Shown one piece after another: positions 53,274 to 62,217 of a stretch of 64,000 nucleotides of DNA; position 1 is the first letter of the stretch; the number at the start of each line of letters is the position of its first letter. The notes below the pieces were generated by a model. The model made no database searches, was not told the DNA's origin, and was given only the letters and a program-made list of their open reading frames with translations. The translations under genes were made by a program, and so were the position numbers. The stretch comes from Corynebacterium sp. p3-SID1056 (GTDB lineage: Bacteria; Actinomycetota; Actinomycetes; Mycobacteriales; Mycobacteriaceae): NCBI RefSeq assembly GCF_025152525.1, contig NZ_JALXXL010000002.1, positions 1 through 64,000 on the forward strand. The letters are read 5' to 3'.

Positions 53274-53807
53274 ATGACGAACACGTGGTATAAGCCGGAA
53301 GCACTCCCCGACCACCAACCAGGATGGACACTCCTCCGGGAGTTCAACGCCCTGCACAACACCGACCCGCAGCGGACGCGCGAACTTTTGGCCGAAATCT
53401 TCCCAAACGGGGAAACACCAGACGTGTGGGCCCCACTTCACCTGGAATACGGCGCGAACACGCACTTCGGGCCGGGCTGTTTCATGAACTTCAACTGCAC
53501 CATCCTCGACATCGCGGACGTGACCATCGGCGCAGGCACCCTTTTCGGACCCGGCTGCCAGCTCATCACGGTGGAGCACCCACTCGACCCCGACGACCGC
53601 GCCGCTGGCTGGGAGCGCGCAAAACCCATCACGATCGGCGAAAACTGCTGGTTCGGCGCGGGTGCGATGGTGATGCCGGGCGTGCACATCGGCGATCGGT
53701 GCGTCGTCGCGGCGGGGGCGGTCGTGACCAGGGACCTTCCCGAGGATTCGCTCGCCGCGGGCGTACCCGCTGTGGTTAAACGGAATATTGCGAAGCGATC
53801 CAGTTAG
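53274..53807 (+). CDS. Sugar O-acetyltransferase, Maa/NodL type
   Basis: 177 residues. The N-terminal maltose-acetyltransferase cap is followed by left-handed beta-helix hexapeptides (ITIGENCWFGAGAMVMPG and IGDRCVVAAGAVV). The catalytic His is in TVEHPLDPDDR. It would transfer acetyl from acetyl-CoA to a sugar or maltose-like acceptor. TACCCT at 53262-53267 lies six bases before ATG 53274. Confidence 0.85.
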   Translation: MTNTWYKPEALPDHQPGWTLLREFNALHNTDPQRTRELLAEIFPNGETPDVWAPLHLEYGANTHFGPGCFMNFNCTILDIADVTIGAGTLFGPGCQLITVEHPLDPDDRAAGWERAKPITIGENCWFGAGAMVMPGVHIGDRCVVAAGAVVTRDLPEDSLAAGVPAVVKRNIAKRSS

Positions 53808-53909
53808 CACAGGCAGTCCCCTATTTCCAAATTAGGTGTCCTACAACCCTTGCGAATAGAACATGCGTGCGCTACTTTGAAGGAAACTTCATTTCGAAGG
53901 GGTAATACC

Positions 53910-55331
53910 ATGACCACCACAACCGCAAGCCCGCCAGCCCATTTCCGTACCCAACGACCCGACGACCCGATAAGTTCCGCAGGCCAAGCCGTCCGAGACG
54001 CACATTTCGCCGTATTTTCCTCGTACATCGACACCGAGATCGAGGACTTCGACATGCGCGTGACCCAAATCCAGCAGGCCACCGCGTGGTCGAAGGGCTT
54101 CGTCGAGCGCGGCATCCTCGCCTTCGCCACGCTGGGCCTCCTCCCGCGCCTGCAAGCCCTCCATCGCGCTTCCCGCTTGCTCGACATGTCGCACCTCGTC
54201 GCCATCGAGCGGGTCCTCGCCGAGCTCGGGGAAGAGGTAGACCCCGAAGCGCTCTCGCTTATCGACGATGCGTTGACCTCCCTTTTCACCCCCACCCGCA
54301 CCAACCAGCACATGCCCCAGCGTCACACGGTGACCCGCCGCATCCGGGAGCTGATCCGCCAGATCGACCCCGAGCGCGCCTACGACCAGAAGCGGCGCAA
54401 GGAGCGCGAGCGCTCCCGCTCGCAGGAGCAGGTGAGTTTCGATGAATTCCTGTTGGACGGGGTCGAGCAGTCCATCGTGCAGCTGAGCACGAACGAGCTC
54501 AGCGCCGCCCGATGCCGCACGAGCATCATGGCGGCGGCGCGCGAGCACAAGGTGACACTGGCCGAAGCCATGATCAAGCTGCTCACCGGCGAGGTCGTGC
54601 CAACTCATGCGCCTGTCCTGCACTGCTACACGCCGAAGGGTCGCGAAGCTGGCGACCCGGTGCAGTTCCCCGGGCACGGGTGGACTGGCCCGGAGGCCAC
54701 GGCGGCGCTGGACGAGTGGATCGCCAAGACCGGAGCGGAAGTGCTGGACATGGACGAAGCCGCCAACGCCTCTACGCCCGGCTACAGCCCGACTACCGAG
54801 ATGCGCAACTACGTTGCCGCCCGCGACGGCACCTGTGTCTACCCCGGATGCACCGCACCGGCACACTCCTGCCAGCTGGACCACCGCGTCCCCTTCGATG
54901 AGGGCGGCGAGACTACCCCAGGCAACCTCTTCTCACTGTGCCAGCATCATCACAACCTCAAGACGGATAAGCGGGCGAGCTACGTGCCCGACCCGGTCAC
55001 CGGCGACATCATCTGGCTGTTTTCCGACGGCACTTACGAGATTTCCGAACCAGACGGGCTGCTTGGCCGGCAGGTCACACCGACCAATCCCCGGTGGCGC
55101 TCCAGCCTCGCCAGCGTGCGCGCGAACCGGGCACGGGCAGCGGAATTCAACGCCAAGGGTCACGCCATCCTCGACAACTTCGACCGCGACCAGGACTTGG
55201 CGGAGGCGAAGGCGCGCATCACGGCGCTGGAAGATGAGTACGGCATGACTTTCCAACCCAAAGACGTACTGCCGACCCACGATCCGCTCAGCTACGTCGA
55301 GCGAGCGCTCGCGGAGCTTCTCCCCGCCTAG
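53910..55331 (+). CDS. DUF222-HNH endonuclease-like protein (13E12 family)
   Basis: 473 residues: an N-terminal DUF222 helical region (about 25-260) and a C-terminal HNH nuclease motif near 300-355 (RDGTCVYPGCTAPAHSCQLD, then DHR, GGETTPGNLFSLCQHHHNLK). The zinc-type cysteines, the catalytic His and the terminal HHH are all present. Such proteins recur in many copies in actinobacteria and resemble the REP13E12 proteins of M. tuberculosis; their role is unknown. GAAGGGG precedes ATG 53910. The stop shares CTAG with thpR. Confidence 0.85.
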   Translation: MTTTTASPPAHFRTQRPDDPISSAGQAVRDAHFAVFSSYIDTEIEDFDMRVTQIQQATAWSKGFVERGILAFATLGLLPRLQALHRASRLLDMSHLVAIERVLAELGEEVDPEALSLIDDALTSLFTPTRTNQHMPQRHTVTRRIRELIRQIDPERAYDQKRRKERERSRSQEQVSFDEFLLDGVEQSIVQLSTNELSAARCRTSIMAAAREHKVTLAEAMIKLLTGEVVPTHAPVLHCYTPKGREAGDPVQFPGHGWTGPEATAALDEWIAKTGAEVLDMDEAANASTPGYSPTTEMRNYVAARDGTCVYPGCTAPAHSCQLDHRVPFDEGGETTPGNLFSLCQHHHNLKTDKRASYVPDPVTGDIIWLFSDGTYEISEPDGLLGRQVTPTNPRWRSSLASVRANRARAAEFNAKGHAILDNFDRDQDLAEAKARITALEDEYGMTFQPKDVLPTHDPLSYVERALAELLPA

Positions 55332-55870
55332 CGCAGGTAGAACGTGTCCACCACCTCGTACTTCGGCCCGCCACTGCGGCCCCGGCCGAGGTGGGACTCC
55401 ATGAGGTGGACTTCATCCACGGTGAAGTCGGGGCCGGAGTAGACGGAGAGGGCGTGGGCGTGGTCGTCGAGAAGCAGCATGTCGCGCGTTCTCGTGCCTC
55501 TCCGCGCGACTGAGAGGTGGGCGCGCTGGCGGTGCCACTGCCCCGGGTCGAGTTGGCAGTCCGCCATGAGGTCTTTCAACTGCGCTTTGTCACCGCCGAC
55601 CCCGATCCACAGGGTGCGCCGCTCGAAGCAACCCGCGCCTCTCAGGTGGAGGCGGATCGGTCTTGTAAACGCAGTCGCTTGCGAGAGGTGGTCGCTCACG
55701 GCGGCCGCGTCGTTCGGCTGGCTGCCGTAGAACGCGCAGGTGATATGCCAATTGTCGGGATCGGTCCAGCGCACTTCGGTGCCGGAGAAGTCCCTGATCG
55801 GGCGCAAGGCGGTGATGAGGTGCTCGCGGACCTCATCTGGTGGGACGATCGCTGCGAAGAGACGTCTCAT
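55328..55870 (-). CDS. thpR: RNA 2',3'-cyclic phosphodiesterase
   Basis: 180 residues with the two HxT/S motifs of the 2H phosphoesterase fold: HITCAFYG (near 43) and HLSVARR (near 118). It opens 2',3'-cyclic phosphate ends of RNA. ATG 55870 (MRRLFAAIVPP) matches the conserved start of the family; the longer frame is an antisense extension over hrpB. It is divergent from hrpB, 25 bases away. Confidence 0.88.
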   Translation of the reverse strand: MRRLFAAIVPPDEVREHLITALRPIRDFSGTEVRWTDPDNWHITCAFYGSQPNDAAAVSDHLSQATAFTRPIRLHLRGAGCFERRTLWIGVGGDKAQLKDLMADCQLDPGQWHRQRAHLSVARRGTRTRDMLLLDDHAHALSVYSGPDFTVDEVHLMESHLGRGRSGGPKYEVVDTFYLR

Positions 55871-55895
55871 GCCCCTCACGCTACCCTGGAAACTC

Positions 55896-58067
55896 ATGTT
55901 TGACCTTGCGAAAATCGGACAGGGCCTGCCAGTAGCGGATTCCCTGGACCAGCTACCGGATTCCGGGCCGCTCGTGGTGCAGGCGCCGCCCGGCACCGGC
56001 AAGACGACGTTGCTGCCCCCGGCGATTGCGAACAAGGTCGGCAAAACCATTGTGACCGCGCCGCGCCGTGTGGCGGTCCGGTCCGCGGCGAGGAGGCTGG
56101 CGCACCTCGACGGCTCAACTTTGGGCCAAAAAGTTGGGTACTCCATCCGCGGCGAGCACAAGGACGGGTCGCTCGTCGAATTCGTGACGCCGGGAGTACT
56201 CCTGAATCGCCTACTCAAGGACCCGGGGCTGGAGGGGGTAAACGCGGTCATCCTCGACGAGGTCCACGAGCGCCAGCTAGACACCGACCTGCTGCTCGCC
56301 ATGTGCATGGAGGTGGCGGTGCTGCGCGATGACCTTTACCTTGCCGCGATGTCCGCGACGCTGGATGCGGCAACATTCGCTACACATATCGGCGCGCGCA
56401 TCCTATCGACGGAGGCAGTTACGCACCCGCTGGAGATCGAGTACGCACCCCACCCGGAGCGGATCCAAGGTACCCGCGCGTTCTACCAGCACGTCGCCCG
56501 CCTGGCGGAGGCAAGTGATGCCCGCACCCTCGTGTTCGTGCCCGGCGCGCGCGAGGTCGACCTGGTGTGTGGTGCGTGCGCAGATGCAAAACCCCTGCAC
56601 GGGCGGCTGTCTTCCGCGGAGCAGGACGAGGCACTCAATGGGGACTCCCAGGTCGTAGTCGCCACCAGCGTCGCGGAGTCCTCAATTACGGTGCCGGGGG
56701 TGCGGCGAGTCGTCGACGCGGGGCTCGCAAGAATTCCAAGACGCGACAACCGCGGGATGACGGGTCTGGTCACGGTCTCTGAGGCAGTCACGAGCGCGGA
56801 ACAGCGGGCGGGCCGCGCAGGGCGCCTCGGCCCGGGCGAAGTCGTCCGAGCATTTTCGCGCGAGGAGCTGAAGAAGTTCGCGCCCGACATTTCGCCGGAA
56901 ATTGCTACCAGCGACCTCACCGGCGCGGCACTCGCCATCGCGGCGTGGGGCTCGCCCGACCTGCCGCTGCTGGACCCGCCGCCGGAGCAGTCGCTTGCCG
57001 ACGCCCACGCGACCCTCCGCGACCTCGGAGCCCTCGATGAAAACAACGCGATCACAAGTTTTGGCCGAAAACTGGTGGCACTCCCGCTGGACCCCCGGCT
57101 TGGCGCGGCGCTGCTCGAATACGGCTCGGGGGCGGCTGTGTGCGTCGCAAAGCTTGGCGACATGGACGCGAAACGCCTCGCGCGACTGGTGCCGCAAACG
57201 ACAAGAGTCCCGGACGGCGACGTGATCGCGACCGCCTTTCCGCAGTGGGTGGCGAAGAAGATCGGCGACGAGTACCTGCTCGCCAGCGGCACGCGCGCAA
57301 CTTTTGCCGGAAAAGATGAGTGGATCGCCGCCGCCGAGGTGCAAAGGACGGCGCGCGGGGCGATCATTCGCGAGGCCGCGCCCTACCACCTGCCGGAAGC
57401 GCGGATCACAGAAACGGTGCGCGCGAGTCTCCAGGGCGGCAAGGTCCGCGGGCGCAAGGTCCGGGCCGTCGGCGCGATCGAGCTGAGCTCCACGCCGGTG
57501 CAGCCTTCGCCGGAGGAGGCCCAGGAGGCGCTCAAGGGTCTGACCTTGGATGATTTCCAACTCGACGACGCAACCCAGCGCCTCAAAGCGCGCCTCGACT
57601 TCCTGCACGAGCAGCTTGGGGCCCCGTGGCCAGACGTTGCGAAAGGAGATTACTCGATCGAAATCGCAGAGCTTGCGAACGGGGCGTCGATAAGCCAGCT
57701 CAACATGCGCAACGCGCTGCTCAGGCAGCTGCCCTGGCCGGAAGCAGCGAGGCTCGATGAACTGGCGCCGGAAAAGCTGCCAATCGGCAAGGTCGACTAC
57801 TCCACCGGGCGCCCGATCGTGCGAGTAAAACTGCAGCTCGCGTTTGGACTAGAAAGCTCCCCCGTGATCGCCGGGCGGAAACTTTTGTTCCACCTGCTCT
57901 CCCCCGCCGGACGGGAGCTCGCAGTGACCGATGACCTGCGCAGCTTCTGGGACGGGCCCTACCAAGATGTGCGCAAGGAAATGCGCGGACGTTACCCCAA
58001 GCACCCGTGGCCAGAGGACCCGTGGAGCGCCACACCAACCGCGCGTACAAAAAAGCATCAAAACTAA
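55896..58067 (+). CDS. hrpB: ATP-dependent helicase HrpB
   Basis: 723 residues. DEAH-box helicase: motif I APPGTGKTT (near 29), motif II ILDEVHER, motif III SATLDA, motif VI QRAGRAGRLGPGE, then the winged-helix/ratchet region and the HrpB-specific C-terminal domain. It belongs to the RNA-helicase-like HrpB family, whose substrate is not established. TACCCT at 55882-55887 is eight bases before ATG 55896. Palindrome copies lie at 56117 and 57057, with weaker ones at 57299. It ends before an amino-acid permease with its own leaderless promoter. Confidence 0.9.
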   Translation: MFDLAKIGQGLPVADSLDQLPDSGPLVVQAPPGTGKTTLLPPAIANKVGKTIVTAPRRVAVRSAARRLAHLDGSTLGQKVGYSIRGEHKDGSLVEFVTPGVLLNRLLKDPGLEGVNAVILDEVHERQLDTDLLLAMCMEVAVLRDDLYLAAMSATLDAATFATHIGARILSTEAVTHPLEIEYAPHPERIQGTRAFYQHVARLAEASDARTLVFVPGAREVDLVCGACADAKPLHGRLSSAEQDEALNGDSQVVVATSVAESSITVPGVRRVVDAGLARIPRRDNRGMTGLVTVSEAVTSAEQRAGRAGRLGPGEVVRAFSREELKKFAPDISPEIATSDLTGAALAIAAWGSPDLPLLDPPPEQSLADAHATLRDLGALDENNAITSFGRKLVALPLDPRLGAALLEYGSGAAVCVAKLGDMDAKRLARLVPQTTRVPDGDVIATAFPQWVAKKIGDEYLLASGTRATFAGKDEWIAAAEVQRTARGAIIREAAPYHLPEARITETVRASLQGGKVRGRKVRAVGAIELSSTPVQPSPEEAQEALKGLTLDDFQLDDATQRLKARLDFLHEQLGAPWPDVAKGDYSIEIAELANGASISQLNMRNALLRQLPWPEAARLDELAPEKLPIGKVDYSTGRPIVRVKLQLAFGLESSPVIAGRKLLFHLLSPAGRELAVTDDLRSFWDGPYQDVRKEMRGRYPKHPWPEDPWSATPTARTKKHQN
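56117..56135. repeat. Dispersed palindrome copy inside hrpB, first
   Basis: AACTTT-GGGCCAA-AAAGTT, arms of six with a one-base shift from the consensus spacing, read as S-T-L-G-Q-K-V. Confidence 0.6.
57057..57073. repeat. Dispersed palindrome-like copy inside hrpB, second
   Basis: AGTTTT-GGCCG-AAAACT: the arms are symmetric but carry G/C swapped at position two relative to the consensus. Confidence 0.5.
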
Positions 58068-58101
58068 CAGATTCCTGGGCGGGCCAGGTAACTTATCGGT
58101 C

Positions 58102-59565
58102 ATGACTACCCGTGCCCACACAGTGACTATGTGGACCTTGGTCTCGCTGATCATTGGTTCCACGATCGGCTCCGGCATCTTCGCCCTTCCGCAGAACATC
58201 GGCTCCGTGGCGAGCCCGGGGGCGATGCTCATCGGCTGGGTCATCGCCGGCGTGGGCATGCTCTCGATCGCCTTTGTGTTCCAGATCCTGGCGCGCAGGA
58301 AGCCGCACCTGGACTCCGGCGTGTACTCCTATGTGCGCGCGGGCCTCGGCGACTTCATCGGCTTTACTAGTGGGCTGGGCTACTGGCTGGGCTCGGTCAT
58401 GGCGCAGGTGGGCTACGCCACCCTGTTTTTCTCCACGATCGGTTACTACGTGCCCGCATTCAAGAACGATTGGGTACTCGCGGGGGCGGTCACGGTATTG
58501 ACCTGGACGATCTTCGCCATGCTCACGCGCGGCGTGAAGCAGGCGGCGGTGATGAACGTGGTGACGACCGTCGCCAAGCTTGTGCCCATCCTCTGCTTCG
58601 TGGTGCTGGTGGCCTTCCTCGGGTTTTCCTGGGACAAGTTCACGCTCGACTTTTGGGGCGAAAATTCTGCTATTCCATTTTCTCAGCAGCTACAGGGCAT
58701 CATGCTCTACACGGTGTGGGTGTTCATCGGCATCGAGGGCGCGTCCGTGTACTCCAAGCAGGCGCGCACGCGTCACGACGTCGGCCGCGCCACCATCATC
58801 GGCTTTCTCTCCGTGCTGCTTCTGCTGGTCGCGGTCTCGACGCTCTCCTACGGCGTGCTGACCCAGCCGGAGCTAGCTGCGCTGCCGGAGAACTCGATGG
58901 GCGCGGTGCTCGAGGCCGTGGTCGGCCCGTGGGGCGGCGTGTTCATCTCCATCGGCCTGTGCCTGTCGGTGCTGGGCGCGTACGTGTCCTGGCAGATGCT
59001 GTGCGCGGAGCCGATCGTGCTCATGGCCAACGACGGCCTTTTGCCCAAGGCGCTGGGCAAGACGAACAACGCGGGTTCGCCCTTCCGCGCGCAGCTGGTG
59101 TCCACGCTGGTCATCCAGCTGTTCGTGATTATCTTCTTCGCCAACGAGGCGTCGTATAACGCGATGGTGCAGCTGGCCACCATCATGTACTTGCTGCCGT
59201 ACATCTTCTCGGCGTTGTACCTGGTGCTGCTGAGTTCGCGCGGCAAGGGCCTAAGCCACCCGCACGCTGGCACGCGTTTCGACGACTCGGGCCCGGACAC
59301 CACCCGCGCGGAAAACCGTCGCCACCTGGCCATCGGCGCGATCGGCTTCATCTACTCGCTGTGGCTGATCTACGCGGCTGATCCGGTCTATGTGCTGCTT
59401 GGCGCGCTCGCTGTGCTCCCGGGCATCGTCCCGTACGTCTGGACGCGCATCAGCAACAAGGAGCGCCTGTTCAATGCCTTTGAGTGGGTCGTCGTGGGCA
59501 TTGTGGTCGTTGGTGCCGTCATCGCCGTGCTCAAGCTTATCGACGGCACCCTCACCCTCAGTTAA
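58102..59565 (+). CDS. Basic amino-acid/polyamine antiporter (APC family, LysI/ArcD-like)
   Basis: 487 residues with 12 TM segments and the APC opening GSTIGSGIFALPQNIG (residues about 19-34). The layout and motifs (VFIGIEGASVYSKQARTRHDVGRAT) are those of arginine:ornithine or lysine antiporters such as corynebacterial LysI. TAACTT at 58089-58094 is seven bases before ATG 58102. It overlaps the convergent TetR gene by eight bases. Confidence 0.85.
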   Translation: MTTRAHTVTMWTLVSLIIGSTIGSGIFALPQNIGSVASPGAMLIGWVIAGVGMLSIAFVFQILARRKPHLDSGVYSYVRAGLGDFIGFTSGLGYWLGSVMAQVGYATLFFSTIGYYVPAFKNDWVLAGAVTVLTWTIFAMLTRGVKQAAVMNVVTTVAKLVPILCFVVLVAFLGFSWDKFTLDFWGENSAIPFSQQLQGIMLYTVWVFIGIEGASVYSKQARTRHDVGRATIIGFLSVLLLLVAVSTLSYGVLTQPELAALPENSMGAVLEAVVGPWGGVFISIGLCLSVLGAYVSWQMLCAEPIVLMANDGLLPKALGKTNNAGSPFRAQLVSTLVIQLFVIIFFANEASYNAMVQLATIMYLLPYIFSALYLVLLSSRGKGLSHPHAGTRFDDSGPDTTRAENRRHLAIGAIGFIYSLWLIYAADPVYVLLGALAVLPGIVPYVWTRISNKERLFNAFEWVVVGIVVVGAVIAVLKLIDGTLTLS

Positions 59566-60157
59566 CGCCAATCACCGGCCACAGCACCTCAGTGGTGCGC
59601 TTGGCCAGCAGGGTCGGGCTGCCCACGTTGAAGGTCGAGCGCAGAATCACCGCGCCGACCACCATCGCGCCGACCACGCCTGGGTCCACGCCTGCGCGCA
59701 GGGTGCCGTTGTTCTGCGCGTCCTCAATGTCCTCGATGAAGCGGTCGTAGAAGGCCTCCTCGAAGCGCTCGCGCCAGGCCACCACGAGCGGGTCGGCGGT
59801 AGCGATGAGTGAGCCGAACACGCGGGTGCCCACGTTGTCCTCGATGAACGCGCCGAGCTCCGTGATGTAGTCGCGGAATGCCTCCTTGGTCAGCGGCTCG
59901 CCTTCCTCGCAGTAGTCAACGAGCTTCGGGATGGAAATCGCGATGTTGTCGAGCGCGTCGACCAGCATTTCCTTGCGGTCCGCGTAGCGGCGGTAAATGG
60001 TCGTCTTCGCTACGCCGGAGTCCGCGACAACGGCGTCGATAGAGGTTGCGCCGAACCCCTCCTGCTGGGCGATGCGCAGCACGGAGGCGTAGATGCGCTC
60101 CTCCGTCGTAGGCTTCTTCGCACCAGATGTTTTTGAATCACTATCTAAACGGCTCAT
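59558..60157 (-). CDS. TetR-family regulator
   Basis: 199 residues with an N-terminal HTH (GFGATSIDAVVADSGVAKTTIYRRYADRK in full; key part VVADSGVAKTTIYRRY, near 35-50) and a helical ligand domain with a TetR_C_11-like pattern. ATG 60157 is chosen for length and because CAAAAT is eight bases upstream. It precedes no obvious operon partner on its strand; the TauE/SafE gene lies behind it in the same direction, ending 20 bases upstream. Confidence 0.82.
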   Translation of the reverse strand: MSRLDSDSKTSGAKKPTTEERIYASVLRIAQQEGFGATSIDAVVADSGVAKTTIYRRYADRKEMLVDALDNIAISIPKLVDYCEEGEPLTKEAFRDYITELGAFIEDNVGTRVFGSLIATADPLVVAWRERFEEAFYDRFIEDIEDAQNNGTLRAGVDPGVVGAMVVGAVILRSTFNVGSPTLLAKRTTEVLWPVIGVN

Positions 60158-60176
60158 AGTCAAGCATTTTGGCACA

Positions 60177-60932
60177 TTAGCCCATGCGTGTCAGATACTC
60201 TTGCCACCCTAGACGGGCGCATAGTACGACAACCAGCGCAAGGAGCGCGACACGGACAAGTTTCGAACCGCCCTTGAGCACAGTCCTTGCCCCCAATTGG
60301 GCACCAACCACGTTCGCCACCGCGAGGATGAGCGCGAGCTTCCACTGCACGTAGCCGCCCGCGATGAACACGGCGAGCGCGCCGCAGTTGGTGGCGGTAT
60401 TAATCACCTTCGCCATCGCCGCCGAACGCAAAAACGCCTGGGAGAACACGGCGGTGAAGCCCATGATGAGGAACATGCCGGTGCCGGGGCCGAAGATGCC
60501 GTCGTAGCCGCCGATCAGTGCCACAGCGAGCGCGGCGAGGGCGAGACGTTTGCCGGAAAAGATGCCGGCGCCCTCCTGCCCGAACTTCGGATTCAGCGCG
60601 ACAAAGATGCCCACTCCGATAAGAAGGACGAGGATGATGGGGGTGGCCACGGAGTCGTCGATAAGCGAGACCGCTCTGGCGCCGAGCGCGGCGGTGACAC
60701 CCGCGATGAAGGCGTATACCCATGTCACCCTGGGGACCCCAACGCGGCGCACGAGGGTGGCGGCGGCGGAGGCGGTGCCCGAGATCGCCGCGACCTTGTT
60801 CGTGGCCAGCACGGACGCAGCCGGCATCGATGTGGCCGACATCAGCACCGGGATGAGCACGAGACCGCCGCCGCCGATCACGGCGTCGATCCAGCCGGCG
60901 AACGCAGACGCGGCGAGGAGGAAAACGATCAC
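60177..60932 (-). CDS. TauE/SafE-family sulfite/organosulfur exporter
   Basis: 251 residues, eight or so TM segments, with the family start AGWIDAVIGGGGLVLIPVLM and the repeat GGYDGIFGPGTGMFLIMGF. Members export sulfite, sulfoacetate or related anions. GTG 60932 is favoured because CATAGT lies six bases upstream; the longer frame begins at ATG 60950. Its -10 overlaps that of the divergent AbrB-like gene on the other strand. Confidence 0.82.
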   Translation of the reverse strand: MIVFLLAASAFAGWIDAVIGGGGLVLIPVLMSATSMPAASVLATNKVAAISGTASAAATLVRRVGVPRVTWVYAFIAGVTAALGARAVSLIDDSVATPIILVLLIGVGIFVALNPKFGQEGAGIFSGKRLALAALAVALIGGYDGIFGPGTGMFLIMGFTAVFSQAFLRSAAMAKVINTATNCGALAVFIAGGYVQWKLALILAVANVVGAQLGARTVLKGGSKLVRVALLALVVVLCARLGWQEYLTRMG

Positions 60933-60952
60933 GGGACTACTATGCCCCACAT
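60932..60952. promoter_or_regulatory. Overlapping divergent leaderless promoters
   Basis: The sequence ACTACTATG serves both strands: TACTAT (60939-60944) is seven bases before ATG 60952 on the plus strand, and CATAGT on the minus strand is six bases before GTG 60932. The two starts are thus only about 20 bases apart and the -10 boxes overlap. Confidence 0.55.
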
Positions 60953-61367
60953 GAACCGTTGGCTTGTGGCAGCACCGTTGTCAGTGGTGCTCGGGCTGCT
61001 GCTTTCGTATCTGGGGGTCCCAGCAGCGTGGATTCTCGCCGGGATTCTGGGGGCCGGGTCGGTGGCGCTGGTGACGGAGGAAGACCTGCCCGTCAACGAG
61101 CACCTGTTCACCTTCGCCCGCGGCACCGTCGGCGTGTTCGCGGCGCTGCCGCTGGTGGGGATGAACCCGCTGCCCTACCTGCTGCCGGGCGTGGTTGCGG
61201 GCGCGGTGGTGATCTCTCTTGGGTTCGTTGGCGGCCTAATTTTGGCCAACCACGGCGTTTCACGGGAAACGGGCGTGCTGTCACTTTTGCCCGGCGGCGC
61301 GTCGCTGATGCCGGCGATCGCGCGCGACGTGGGCGCGGACATCCGCTACGTCAGCTTCAGCCACTAA
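60952..61367 (+). pseudogene. 5' part of an AbrB-family membrane protein gene, cut by an insertion
   Basis: Codes for 138 residues of an AbrB-type (DUF, transporter-like) membrane protein: four to five TMs and the typical GVSRETGVLSLLPGGASLMPAIARD stretch, of which LLPGGASLMPAIARD is the core. The frame then runs into AT-rich foreign sequence and stops at TAA 61365-61367 after RYVSFSH. Family members have about 340-360 residues. The matching C-terminal end is found at 62218-62429, so about 140-150 middle residues have been lost. Confidence 0.78.
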
Positions 61368-61414
61368 AGTTACTCGAGAGGTGATCCTCAACCAGTCTAC
61401 TAGCGAATAACGCC

Positions 61415-61483
61415 ATGAAGCCAAATCTGGCTGAACTCGAGACGATTCTAGAGGATTTTTACCAACAACTTATCAAAGAATAG
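61415..61483 (+). pseudogene. Possible tail of a bacteriocin-immunity-type gene
   Basis: A 22-codon frame, MKPNLAELETILEDFYQQLI to a TAG at 61483, opening in frame further upstream to about 61385 (no start seen). The helical, acidic ending and its place 11 bases before a CPBP gene resemble streptococcal bacteriocin immunity genes. It is too short to be sure and is probably a truncated remnant that came with the insert. Confidence 0.4.
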
Positions 61484-61494
61484 GAGACGATCTT

Positions 61495-62211
61495 ATGATC
61501 AAGCTACATGACCACCACCCCCTAGCCTTCTCTCTTGGCTGGATTATTTTATATGTCTTGATGTCAACCCCCCTAAGAGCTCAATATGGGGATGGAAGTA
61601 TTCAATTAATGGCCGGTAATTTGATGTTATCCCTGGTGATTGCTTATTTCCTGATGGCTCTTGGGTTAAATAGTTACTATAAATTGAATCAACTTCCTGA
61701 GAACCCTAAACTCTTTATCTATTTTATTCCCATAGTCTTTCTAGCTACAGGCAATCTCTGGTCAGGCTTGCAGGTTCATTATCATGGCAGGCATTTGGCC
61801 TTTGCTCTTGTAACCATGGGCTTAATTGGCTTTATTGAAGAGGTTCTCTTCAGGGGATTTCTCTTCCGCACCCTGCTTAAGCGAGACGGTCCACTCCTTG
61901 CGATCAGCGTATCCTCGGTGACCTTTGGCCTCGGCCATATTGTGAATCTCTTATCGGGTCAAGCCAGTCTGGATACATTCATTCAAATTGCTTTTGCGGT
62001 TGCTTGGGGCTTTATTTTTACGATGGTTTATTACAAGAGCAGCAGTCTCATTCCATGTATTCTAGTCCACAGCCTAGTCGATATGGCATCGCTTTTCACT
62101 GTCGACAAGACCCTCACCACCCTGGTCTACCCTCTAGTCACTATAATTGTGGCTATCCTCTATTGTATCCACCTATCTAAACTTCCAACTCCACCCGAAA
62201 TGCAGGAGTAA
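61495..62211 (+). CDS. CPBP-family intramembrane metalloprotease (immunity/Abi-like), foreign
   Basis: 238 residues with about eight TM segments. The CPBP catalytic motifs are EEVLFRG (near residue 121), FGLGH (near 143) and a late HSLVD (near 184). Related proteins (PncO/PncP type) lie in streptococcal bacteriocin loci and may give self-immunity; others resemble CAAX proteases. TAGGAGAC is a strong ribosome binding site of the Firmicutes kind. Codon use and composition are far from those of its neighbours, which indicates recent transfer. Whether it is expressed here is unknown. Confidence 0.82.
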   Translation: MIKLHDHHPLAFSLGWIILYVLMSTPLRAQYGDGSIQLMAGNLMLSLVIAYFLMALGLNSYYKLNQLPENPKLFIYFIPIVFLATGNLWSGLQVHYHGRHLAFALVTMGLIGFIEEVLFRGFLFRTLLKRDGPLLAISVSSVTFGLGHIVNLLSGQASLDTFIQIAFAVAWGFIFTMVYYKSSSLIPCILVHSLVDMASLFTVDKTLTTLVYPLVTIIVAILYCIHLSKLPTPPEMQE

Positions 62212-62217
62212 ATACTT

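Larger units (their letters stand above)
61364..62217 (+). mobile_element. AT-rich foreign insert, about 0.85 kb
   Basis: Between the two halves of the AbrB-like gene the base composition drops sharply (by eye about 40-45% GC against over 60% around it), with codons such as TTA, AAT and TAT in use. It carries a CPBP protease gene and a short reading frame but no transposase, and no target duplication or inverted repeat was found. The boundaries are inferred from where AbrB similarity ends and restarts, so they are uncertain by a few bases. Confidence 0.7.
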
